Assembly (NCBI RefSeq): GCF_020166515.1
Contig: NZ_JAINZT010000002.1
Location: 930,001 to 994,000 of the forward strand
Direction of reading: 5' to 3'
DNA from: Robertkochia flava
GTDB taxonomy: Bacteria; Bacteroidota; Bacteroidia; Flavobacteriales; Flavobacteriaceae
Length of the DNA stretch: 64,000 bases
Numbering within the stretch: the first letter of the stretch is position 1; the number at the start of each line of letters is the position of its first letter. The translations under genes were made by a program, and so were the position numbers. Shown here piece by piece: positions 54,732 through 64,000 of this stretch. The notes below the pieces were generated by a model, which worked only from the letters and a program-made list of their open reading frames with translations, was not told the origin of the DNA and ran no database searches.

Positions 54732-55724
54732 ATGGCAATATTAAATTTTCAGAAGCCCGATAAAGTTATAATGATCGATTCTACCGATTTCGAAGGGAAA
54801 TTTGAATTTCGTCCTTTGGAACCCGGATATGGATTGACCGTTGGTAACGCATTGCGCAGAGTTCTTCTTTCTTCTCTTGAAGGTTATGCAATAACCTCTA
54901 CAAGAATGGATAAAGTAGAGCATGAGTTCTCTACCATCGAGGGTGTGGTGGAAGACGTTACAGAGATCATCCTGAACCTGAAACAAGTGCGTTTCAAGCG
55001 TCAGATCGATGATATTGATAACGAAACCGTTTCTATCTCCCTGACCGGTAAAGAGCAAATCACTGCCGGTGATTTCCAGAAATTTATTTCAGGCTTCCAG
55101 GTATTGAATCCGGATCTTGTGATCTGTAACCTGGATCCTAAAGTAACTATCAATATGGAAATCACTATTGAAAAGGGTAGAGGTTATGTACCTGCTGAAG
55201 AGAACAAAAAGGCCAATGCGCCTCTTGGAACCATCTTCACAGATGCGATCTATACACCTATCAAGAATGTGAAATTCAGCATTGAGAATTATCGTGTAGA
55301 ACAAAAGACAGACTACGAAAAACTGGTTTTTGAGATCATTACAGATGGTTCTATTCATCCTAAGGACGCTCTTACTGAGGCTGCCAAGATCCTTATTCAC
55401 CACTTCATGTTATTCTCCGATGAGCGAATTACCCTGGAGGCCGATGAGATCGCGCAGACCGAAACTTATGATGAAGAGTCGCTTCACATGCGTCAGTTGC
55501 TTAAAACCAAGTTGGTAGACATGGATCTTTCTGTTCGTGCACTGAACTGTTTGAAGGCTGCTGAAGTTGACACCCTGGGTGACCTGGTGTCATTTAACAA
55601 GAACGACTTAATGAAATTCAGAAACTTTGGTAAGAAGTCATTGACCGAGCTGGAAGAGCTGGTGAATAACAAAGGCCTTAGCTTCGGAATGGATCTGTCA
55701 AAGTACAAATTAGATAAGGATTAG
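54732..55724 (+). CDS. rpoA: DNA-directed RNA polymerase subunit alpha
   Basis: The 330-residue alpha subunit has an N-terminal assembly domain ([28 protein letters not shown]) and a C-terminal DNA- and activator-binding domain of about 70 residues (LDMSVRAL-like, here [49 protein letters not shown]). It nucleates assembly of the polymerase core. It follows rpsD by 21 nt. Confidence 0.98.
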   Translation: MAILNFQKPDKVIMIDSTDFEGKFEFRPLEPGYGLTVGNALRRVLLSSLEGYAITSTRMDKVEHEFSTIEGVVEDVTEIILNLKQVRFKRQIDDIDNETVSISLTGKEQITAGDFQKFISGFQVLNPDLVICNLDPKVTINMEITIEKGRGYVPAEENKKANAPLGTIFTDAIYTPIKNVKFSIENYRVEQKTDYEKLVFEIITDGSIHPKDALTEAAKILIHHFMLFSDERITLEADEIAQTETYDEESLHMRQLLKTKLVDMDLSVRALNCLKAAEVDTLGDLVSFNKNDLMKFRNFGKKSLTELEELVNNKGLSFGMDLSKYKLDKD

Positions 55725-55784
55725 TTTTCCTTTCCCCGGAACGAGCTAATGAACGTATTGGAAAGGGATTAATTAAAGAATACA

Positions 55785-56279
55785 ATGAGACACGGAAAGA
55801 AATTTAATCATTTAGGTAGAAAGACCGCTCACAGACAGGCTATGCTTGCCAATATGGCTTGCTCGCTTATCGAGCATAAGCGTATCAATACTACAGTTGC
55901 TAAAGCCAAAGCGCTTAAGCAATTTGTAGAACCTCTGGTAACCAAGTCTAAAGAGGATACTACGCACAACAGAAGAATCGTATTCAGCAGACTTAGAGAT
56001 AAGGAGGCTGTTACAGAACTTTTCAGAGAAGTTGCAGTTAAGGTAGGGGATCGTCCAGGAGGATACACCCGTATCATCAAACTGGGTAACCGTCTTGGTG
56101 ATAATGCCGATATGGCTATGATCGAGCTGGTAGATTACAACGAGCTTTACAACGCTGATAAGCCGGCTAAGAAGAAATCTACCCGTAGAGGAGGAGCTAA
56201 GAAATCTGCAGCAACAGCTGATGCTCCTGCAGCTGCAGAGGCTTCAACAACTGAGAAAACTGAAGACACTCAGGAATAG
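55785..56279 (+). CDS. rplQ: 50S ribosomal protein L17 with a low-complexity tail
   Basis: L17 has 164 residues against about 127 in Escherichia coli. The core ([42 protein letters not shown], ending [13 protein letters not shown]) is normal. The last 37 residues are Lys/Ala/Thr-rich, then acidic ([29 protein letters not shown]). Such tails are common in Bacteroidetes L17. It is the last gene of the cluster, 60 nt after rpoA. Confidence 0.97.
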   Translation: MRHGKKFNHLGRKTAHRQAMLANMACSLIEHKRINTTVAKAKALKQFVEPLVTKSKEDTTHNRRIVFSRLRDKEAVTELFREVAVKVGDRPGGYTRIIKLGNRLGDNADMAMIELVDYNELYNADKPAKKKSTRRGGAKKSAATADAPAAAEASTTEKTEDTQE

Positions 56280-56304
56280 TGAAGATGAATTAATTACATA
56301 CCAA

Positions 56305-56338
56305 AAAGGATAAACGCTTTCGTTTATCCTTTTTTTTT
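56305..56338 (+). terminator. Strong terminator at the end of the ribosomal supercluster
   Basis: AAGGATAAACG (56306-56316) and CGTTTATCCTT (56321-56331) form an 11-bp stem with a CTTT loop followed by nine T residues, 26 nt after rplQ. The carA -7 box starts five bases beyond. Confidence 0.93.
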
Positions 56339-56342
56339 GTGC

Positions 56343-56350
56343 TATTTTTG
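56343..56350 (+). promoter_or_regulatory. -7 box (TATTTTTG) for carA-eno
   Basis: An exact TAnnTTTG match lies 25 nt before the carA ATG. Its -33 position would fall inside the terminator hairpin of the preceding operon; the bases there include TTT but not TTTG. Confidence 0.55.
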
Positions 56351-56375
56351 TGAAACTTTTTTAGCGAACATTTCA

Positions 56376-58783
<2,408 letters not shown>

Positions 58784-58807
58784 TTATCCAACTGCTATCA
58801 CCATATG

Positions 58808-58838
58808 AAGTCCCTCAATCCTGAGGGACTTTTTTTTT
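58808..58838 (+). terminator. Terminator of carA-eno
   Basis: AAGTCCCTCA (58808-58817) and TGAGGGACTT (58822-58831) form a 10-bp stem with an ATCC loop followed by nine T residues. Confidence 0.93.
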
Positions 58839-58933
58839 GACGTAACACCGATTTAATGGTTTCTTATTTTTAGTTGTGTAATGTTCTTTTTATTTTAACC
58901 TGAGGAAGAGGGTATTAACCAGAATCAGGACTT

Positions 58934-60499
58934 TTGAAGAAACACTTTTTATTTGTAGCAGCAGAAAATGATGGAATTGCCGATTGCAAGGCAGGGGGTA
59001 TGGCAGATGTGGTGCGGGATGTGCCCCGGCAAATTGCTAAATTCGGAGATCAGGTAAGTGTTGTGACCCCTTCTTACGGAAGGCTGCACAAAAGAGGGGA
59101 GTTTTTGGGGTATCTAAGTTTTTTCTACAGGGGTGTTCCGCAACAGGCTGCTCTGTATGAGGTAGCCGGGAAAAAACCTCAACCCGGTATCAGGCATCTT
59201 GTGATTCATCATCAGGACTTCAGATCCGGTGATATAGCCCATATTTATTTTAATGATCCCGACCGGCCGTTTTATACCGATACCCTGACGTTTTCCTTAT
59301 TCGGGGCAGCTGTGGCCGAAGCCATCATTTCTAGTGCCCTCCAAAAGATAGATATCGTTCATTTACACGACTGGCATTCTAGTTTTCTATTGTTGCTCAG
59401 AGCATACCACCACAGGTATGTAGGGTTACAATCCCTTCGAATGGTGTATTCAATTCATAACCTTGCCATTCAGGGTATACGTCCTCTTGAAAATGACCAT
59501 GGGTCGCTTAAAGCGTTCTTTCCTGAAATGCAGCCTGATACAGACCGCATCAGGGACCCTAGGTATACAGATTGCTTTAACCTTATGGCAGTGGGTATAC
59601 GGCTTGCAGATGCCGTGCATACCGTTTCTCCTTCATATATGAAAGATATCCAGAAACCAAGTAATCCTCCGGGATTTATTGGAGGAGAAGGATTGGAGGA
59701 AGATCTGAAGGAGGCCTTTCGGGGAAACCGGCTTTTTGGGATACTTAATGGTTGTAATTACCAGGGGTATAATATGCCTGAGAAGGGAAAGTTATTCCCG
59801 GATGCCTTGCGGGTTACCTTGCGCTGGCTGCAGATGGCAGACAAAAAATACAAGGCTCATTTCCTGGCGCATACCGGGGAGAAACTGGCCGAACTTCTGG
59901 AGCACCCGCCAAAAATAATCTGTGGCAGCGTGGCCCGGCTTACAGAACAAAAATTCTATTTCTTTCGCCAGGATCCGTCACTGCTGGCGGCATTGTTAAA
60001 AGAATTGGAATCCCGGGGTGGGGTATATGTACTGGTAGGAACCGGTGCCCCGGAATATGAAAAACTTTTCAGGGCCATGAGCAGGCGTCATAAAAACCTG
60101 GTGTTTATCAACGGCCAGTCGGAAACGGTCATAGACGGACTTTATGCCGGGTCAGACCTCTATATCATGCCCAGCCTTTTTGAGCCTTGCGGGATCAGTC
60201 AGATGCTGGCCATGAGAAACGGGCAGCCTTGCCTGGTACATTATACCGGAGGCCTTAAGGATACCGTAAAGCATATGAAAACCGGGTTCTGTTTTGAAGG
60301 AGATTCCCTGGAAGCCCAGAAAGAAGATTTTCTCCGGGTTTTCAGCATCGCTCTGGACACCTATTTTAATGACACTTCTCAGTGGGCATCCATTTGTAAG
60401 GACGCCCTGGAAGAACGCTTTACCTGGGAGCGTTCTGTAAAATCCTATTATAAAGAATTATACGACCTTCCTGTACCTCAGTACGTTGAAAGTGAATGA
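58934..60499 (+). CDS. glgA: Glycogen/starch synthase (GT5)
   Basis: The chosen start is TTG at 58934, which gives the expected N-terminus MKKHFLFVAAENDGIADCKAGGMADVV; no ATG in frame precedes it. KAGG (Lys19) is the ADP-glucose-binding K-x-G-G motif, and SLFEPCGISQMLAMRNGQPCLVHYTGGLKDTV is the C-terminal donor-binding and catalytic segment. The 521-residue length exceeds the usual 470-490; the extra residues seem to lie in the first domain and the middle. It makes alpha-1,4-glucan from ADP-glucose. The glgB and glgC genes are not nearby. It is preceded by 150 nt without an exact promoter box. Confidence 0.88.
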   Translation: MKKHFLFVAAENDGIADCKAGGMADVVRDVPRQIAKFGDQVSVVTPSYGRLHKRGEFLGYLSFFYRGVPQQAALYEVAGKKPQPGIRHLVIHHQDFRSGDIAHIYFNDPDRPFYTDTLTFSLFGAAVAEAIISSALQKIDIVHLHDWHSSFLLLLRAYHHRYVGLQSLRMVYSIHNLAIQGIRPLENDHGSLKAFFPEMQPDTDRIRDPRYTDCFNLMAVGIRLADAVHTVSPSYMKDIQKPSNPPGFIGGEGLEEDLKEAFRGNRLFGILNGCNYQGYNMPEKGKLFPDALRVTLRWLQMADKKYKAHFLAHTGEKLAELLEHPPKIICGSVARLTEQKFYFFRQDPSLLAALLKELESRGGVYVLVGTGAPEYEKLFRAMSRRHKNLVFINGQSETVIDGLYAGSDLYIMPSLFEPCGISQMLAMRNGQPCLVHYTGGLKDTVKHMKTGFCFEGDSLEAQKEDFLRVFSIALDTYFNDTSQWASICKDALEERFTWERSVKSYYKELYDLPVPQYVESE

Positions 60500-60667
60500 G
60501 ATCGAATTTCCGGTCTGGAGTTGGATTTCCCTGTAAATTGCTTCGAATTCGAATTGTGTAATTTGGTCCTGATTTCAAGGGAAAAACCGTTGGGATTAAC
60601 CGAATTTTAACAGTTTATTTCGTATTTTCGCAACACTTTAAAAATCACTAAAAATCCGATTTAGAAT

Positions 60668-61951
60668 ATGTCAGATAAAGCTACGTTAGAATATAACGGG
60701 AAAAAATTTGAATTTCCTGTAATCGAAGGTACAGAAAATGAGTTAGCTATTGATATTAAGTCTTTAAGAGCCGCCACCGGGATGATTACCATCGATCCCA
60801 GTTTTAAAAATACCGGTTCTTGTGAGAGTGCTGTTACTTACCTGGATGGAGAAAAGGGAATTCTCCGTTACCGAGGTTATGCTATTGAGGATCTGGCTGA
60901 GAATGCAAGTTTTCTGGAAGTGGCATATCTGCTTATTTTTGGAGAATTACCTAATAAGACCCAGCTGGACAAGTTCTATGCCGATATTAAGGCTAATTCT
61001 GAGGTAGATGAAGATGTTAAGAAGATCGTAGACAGCTTCCCGAGATCGGCTCACCCAATGGGCGTACTCTCTTCTTTGACCAGTGCCCTTACCGCTTTTA
61101 ACCCCTCTTCTGTTGATATTAATTCAGAAGAAGAAATGTACAATGCCATTGTAAGGATCATGGGGAAATTTCCGGTTCTGGCTGCCTGGACCCTGAGAAA
61201 GATGAACTCTAAGCCTTATGACTACGGAGATTCTAGCCTGGGCTATGTGGAGAACATGCTCTATATGATGTTTAAAAAGCCAAATGAGCAATACAAACTG
61301 AATCCAACAGTAGTAAACGCCTTGGATAAGTTATTGATCCTTCACGCCGATCACGAACAAAACTGTTCAACCTCTACCGTACGTATCGTAGGCTCATCTC
61401 ATGCCGGGTTGTTCGCATCGATCTCTGCAGGAGTATCTGCCCTTTGGGGTCCGCTTCACGGAGGTGCCAACCAGGCGGTGATTGAAATGCTGGAGGCGAT
61501 CAAGGCTGATGGTGGAGATACTGCCAAATATATGGAGAAGGCCAAGGATAAGGATGATCCGTTCCGTTTAATGGGGTTCGGGCACCGGGTTTACAAGAAT
61601 TTCGATCCCAGAGCCAGAATCATTAAAAAGGCTGCAGATGAAGTACTGGGGAACCTTGGGGTGGAAGATCCTGTTCTGGGGATAGCTAAAGGACTGGAAA
61701 AGCAGGCCCTGGAAGATTCTTATTTTGTAGACAGAAAATTATATCCAAACGTTGATTTCTATTCCGGTATCATCTATCGTGCGTTGGGAATTCCAACCCC
61801 AATGTTTACCGTAATGTTTGCCCTAGGACGTCTGCCCGGATGGATCGCGCAATGGAGAGAAATGCGCCTGAAAAAAGAGCCTATCGGAAGACCAAGGCAG
61901 GTCTATGTAGGTGAAACTCACAGGGCTTTCAAGCCGTTGGAGCAACGTTAA
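60668..61951 (+). CDS. gltA: Citrate synthase
   Basis: The 427-residue enzyme condenses oxaloacetate and acetyl-CoA to citrate at the start of the TCA cycle. The catalytic His is in WGPLHGGANQAVIEML, a second His in GFGHRVYKNFDPRA, and the Asp in YPNVDFYSGI. The N-terminal beta-rich domain (KATLEYNGKKFEFPVIEGTENELAIDIKSLR) marks the large, hexameric Gram-negative type, which is usually inhibited by NADH. It is monocistronic with a terminator behind it. Confidence 0.97.
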   Translation: MSDKATLEYNGKKFEFPVIEGTENELAIDIKSLRAATGMITIDPSFKNTGSCESAVTYLDGEKGILRYRGYAIEDLAENASFLEVAYLLIFGELPNKTQLDKFYADIKANSEVDEDVKKIVDSFPRSAHPMGVLSSLTSALTAFNPSSVDINSEEEMYNAIVRIMGKFPVLAAWTLRKMNSKPYDYGDSSLGYVENMLYMMFKKPNEQYKLNPTVVNALDKLLILHADHEQNCSTSTVRIVGSSHAGLFASISAGVSALWGPLHGGANQAVIEMLEAIKADGGDTAKYMEKAKDKDDPFRLMGFGHRVYKNFDPRARIIKKAADEVLGNLGVEDPVLGIAKGLEKQALEDSYFVDRKLYPNVDFYSGIIYRALGIPTPMFTVMFALGRLPGWIAQWREMRLKKEPIGRPRQVYVGETHRAFKPLEQR

Positions 61952-61974
61952 GAAATAAACACATACAGATAAAG

Positions 61975-62016
61975 AAAGCGGTGGGTTTGATAGTATCATT
62001 CTGCACCGCTTTTTTA
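61975..62016 (+). terminator. Terminator of gltA
   Basis: AAAGCGGTG (61975-61983) and CACCGCTTT (62004-62012) form a 9-bp stem with a 20-nt loop that can pair partly inside, followed by a T run. Confidence 0.75.
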
Positions 62017-62038
62017 TATTAGCCTAAAATTTGCAGTT

Positions 62039-62953
62039 ATGCTAAAACTCAATGTTAAGGATGAAACCTCCAGGCTCAGGGCAGTAGTGTTGGGTACAGC
62101 CAGAAGTAACGGGCCAACCCCTGCTGTAGAGGAGGCATATGACCCAAAATCGCTTGAGCATATCAAGGCCGGAACCTATCCTTTGGAAGAGGATATGGTA
62201 AAGGAAATGGAGGCCTTTAATGCCGTTCTTGAAAAGTATGATGTAAAAGTCTACCGTCCGGAATTAATTGAAAATTGTAACCAGATCTTTTCCAGGGATA
62301 TCGCCATGGTGATTGACGATGTCCTGGTAAAATCAAACATTTTACCAGACAGGGAAAGCGAGCTGGAAGCGATTCAATACGTTATCGATCAGATCGATCC
62401 AAAAAAGGTGCTGACCCCGCCAGAGGATGTCCATATTGAAGGCGGAGACGTTATGCTTTGGGGAGATCATATCTTTATAGGTACCTATAAGGGAGATGAT
62501 TATTCCAAATTCATTACTGCAAGAACCAATATGCAGGGGGTGGATTTTATTAAGCAGCACTTCCCTCATAAGATCGTAAAGGAATTCGACCTGGTAAAGT
62601 CGAATACGGAGGCCCAGAAAAATGCATTGCATCTTGACTGTTGTTTTCAACCCGTAGGTAAGCAAATGGGGATTATTCATAAGGAGGGCTTCAGGTCAGA
62701 GGACGACTACAAGTACCTGGTGGATCTATTTGGAGAAGATAACCTCTTTCATATCAGTGCGGAAGAAATGTACCATATGTTCAGTAATGTATTTTCAATT
62801 GCTCCGGATGTAGTAGTTACAGAACGAAATTTCACCCGATTGAATGAATGGTTGAGGGCAAAGGGGTTTACCGTTGAGGAAATTCCTTATGCTGAAATTG
62901 CAAAACAGGAGGGATTATTAAGGTGTTCAACCATGCCGTTGATACGAGATTGA
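62039..62953 (+). CDS. Dimethylarginine dimethylaminohydrolase-like amidinotransferase-family enzyme
   Basis: The 304-residue protein has the pentein (guanidino-modifying) fold. VHIEGGDVMLWGD supplies the Glu/Asp pair, LHLDCCFQPVG the catalytic His and GLLRCSTMPLIRD the nucleophile Cys296. Family members hydrolyse arginine, methylated arginines or transfer amidino groups. The missing N-terminal domain and the length suit a DDAH-like hydrolase giving citrulline, rather than arginine deiminase (about 400 residues). The gene is 9 nt upstream of ctlX, so product and substrate may be linked. The exact substrate is not certain. Confidence 0.82.
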   Translation: MLKLNVKDETSRLRAVVLGTARSNGPTPAVEEAYDPKSLEHIKAGTYPLEEDMVKEMEAFNAVLEKYDVKVYRPELIENCNQIFSRDIAMVIDDVLVKSNILPDRESELEAIQYVIDQIDPKKVLTPPEDVHIEGGDVMLWGDHIFIGTYKGDDYSKFITARTNMQGVDFIKQHFPHKIVKEFDLVKSNTEAQKNALHLDCCFQPVGKQMGIIHKEGFRSEDDYKYLVDLFGEDNLFHISAEEMYHMFSNVFSIAPDVVVTERNFTRLNEWLRAKGFTVEEIPYAEIAKQEGLLRCSTMPLIRD

Positions 62954-62971
62954 TTTTACGAAATGCATATT

Positions 62972-63910
62972 ATGAAAAATAAACAGGCTACAGATACCAT
63001 TTTAATGATTCGTCCGGTAAACTTCCGGATGAATGAACAAACAGCGGTTAATAATTATTTCCAGGAGAATATTAACGAACTGCAGGCAACTGTAAATAAG
63101 AAGGCCCAGGAAGAATTTGACACATTTGTCGGGAAACTGAAGGCTGCAGGGGTTCATGTGATAGTTGTGGAAGACACGATGGAGCCCGATACTCCGGATT
63201 CTATTTTTCCAAATAACTGGATTTCTTTTCATGAGGATGGTCAGATAGGGGTTTATCCCATGTTTGCTGAGAACAGAAGACTGGAGCGGAGAGATGATGT
63301 TCTGGAGCGTTTGGAAGCTGAAGGGTTGGTGATCAGAAATGTCATGGATTATACTGCAGCAGAAGAGGAAAATGTTTTTCTTGAGGGTACAGGGAGTATC
63401 GTGTTGGACCGGGAAAACAGGAAAGCATACTGTGCATTATCGCCAAGGGCTGATGAAGACCTGTTTATCGAATTCTGTGAGGATTTCGAGTACACTCCGG
63501 TTATTTTCTATGCCTACCAGACCGTAAAGGAAGAGCGTATGCTCATTTATCATACCAATGTCATGATGTGTGTGGCCGACAAGTTCGCTGTGATCTGTCT
63601 GGATACCATAGATGATAAAAAGGAACGCAAGAACGTTGTAACGCATCTTACCAATGATGGAAAAGAGATCATTGAAATTTCTGAAGCCCAAATGCATCAA
63701 TTCGCAGGGAATATGCTACAGGTGTTGGGTGACAATGAAAAGAAATATCTGGTCATGAGTGGAGCTGCGCATAAGGCCCTGACTCCTGCCCAGATTCAGC
63801 AGATCGAAAAATATTCTGAAATTCTCTCCAGTCCCCTGGATACCATCGAGACCTGTGGGGGTGGTAGTGCCCGGTGTATGATGGCAGAGGTTTTTCTTCC
63901 TAAGAAATAA
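62972..63910 (+). CDS. ctlX: Citrulline utilisation hydrolase CtlX-type pentein
   Basis: I choose the ATG at 62972 (MKNKQATDTILMIRPVNFRMNEQTAVNNYFQ); one at 62963 adds three residues. The 312-residue protein has DSIFPNNWISFHEDGQIGVYPMFAENRRLERR, VFLEGTGSIVLDR and the C-terminal ETCGGGSARCMMAEVF, with the second Cys as probable nucleophile. This pattern is CtlX, a citrulline ureidase that gives ornithine, CO2 and ammonia in Francisella. With the upstream DDAH-like gene it would complete arginine-type substrate to ornithine. A terminator follows. Confidence 0.82.
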   Translation: MKNKQATDTILMIRPVNFRMNEQTAVNNYFQENINELQATVNKKAQEEFDTFVGKLKAAGVHVIVVEDTMEPDTPDSIFPNNWISFHEDGQIGVYPMFAENRRLERRDDVLERLEAEGLVIRNVMDYTAAEEENVFLEGTGSIVLDRENRKAYCALSPRADEDLFIEFCEDFEYTPVIFYAYQTVKEERMLIYHTNVMMCVADKFAVICLDTIDDKKERKNVVTHLTNDGKEIIEISEAQMHQFAGNMLQVLGDNEKKYLVMSGAAHKALTPAQIQQIEKYSEILSSPLDTIETCGGGSARCMMAEVFLPKK

Positions 63911-63946
63911 AAACCCATAAATTGATGGGAGACAGTAGGTAAACTG

Positions 63947-63976
63947 ACAGAGGTCATATTTTTGACCTCTGTTTTT
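63947..63976 (+). terminator. Terminator after ctlX
   Basis: ACAGAGGTCA (63947-63956) and TGACCTCTGT (63963-63972) form a 10-bp stem with a 6-nt loop followed by T residues. Confidence 0.88.
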
Positions 63977-64000
63977 AGTATCTTGCCTGTCCTTATACCT

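Overview
The window is chromosomal DNA of a member of the Bacteroidetes, most likely family Flavobacteriaceae. Four things point there. Several genes are preceded by the Bacteroidetes -7 box TAnnTTTG, once with TTTG 19 nt further upstream. Shine-Dalgarno sites are almost absent. There are two SusC/SusD outer-membrane pairs. There is also a hypoxanthine phosphoribosyltransferase-adenylate kinase fusion, together with flavobacterial families such as DUF5723, DUF7033 and DUF4136. I cannot name the genus. No phage, insertion sequence, CRISPR array, rRNA or tRNA was seen.

Layout, left to right. 0-2.2 kb (minus strand): a glycosyltransferase cut by the window edge, a small methyltransferase overlapping it, and a KAS III-type ketoacyl synthase. 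2.3-6.2 kb: single-chain glycine decarboxylase (gcvP), divergent from a UbiA-like membrane protein. 6.2-7.4 kb: an ECF sigma factor with a tiny zinc-binding anti-sigma candidate, then an exported rhodanese. 7.5-13.6 kb: an M3 oligopeptidase, purE and purK, and, divergent from purK, the hpt-adk fusion followed by obg. This joins de novo purine synthesis and purine salvage back to back. 13.8-19.5 kb: a DUF4136 lipoprotein, an S9 peptidase, a TPR protein, mpl and a DUF1569 protein. 19.6-25.1 kb: a tight run of radC, a DUF7033 protein with apparently lost catalytic residues, a YjjG-type phosphatase, a lipoprotein, a DUF5723 outer-membrane protein and an exported protein. 25.1-28.0 kb: rarA, a rhomboid protease and rlmB.

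28.1-38.6 kb (minus strand): two SusC/SusD units separated by a terminator. The left unit carries a third lipoprotein gene. No glycoside hydrolase, peptidase, sulfatase or dedicated regulator lies next to them, so the substrates are unknown.

39.0-56.3 kb: the complete str-S10-spc-alpha ribosomal supercluster on the plus strand, from rpsL to rplQ. It includes rpmD and rpmJ, which are too short for usual ORF cut-offs. It begins at a near-ideal promoter and ends at a strong terminator. Three non-coding stretches in it can fold: the leader before rpsL, the rpsJ-rplC spacer (which also holds a terminator-like hairpin) and the rpsK-rpsD spacer. These are candidate ribosomal-protein autoregulatory elements and are the most interesting unexplained structure here.

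56.3-64 kb: carA-eno, a glycogen synthase, citrate synthase, and a tandem pair of amidinotransferase-fold hydrolases (a DDAH-like enzyme and CtlX). The pair could turn arginine-type substrates into citrulline and then ornithine.
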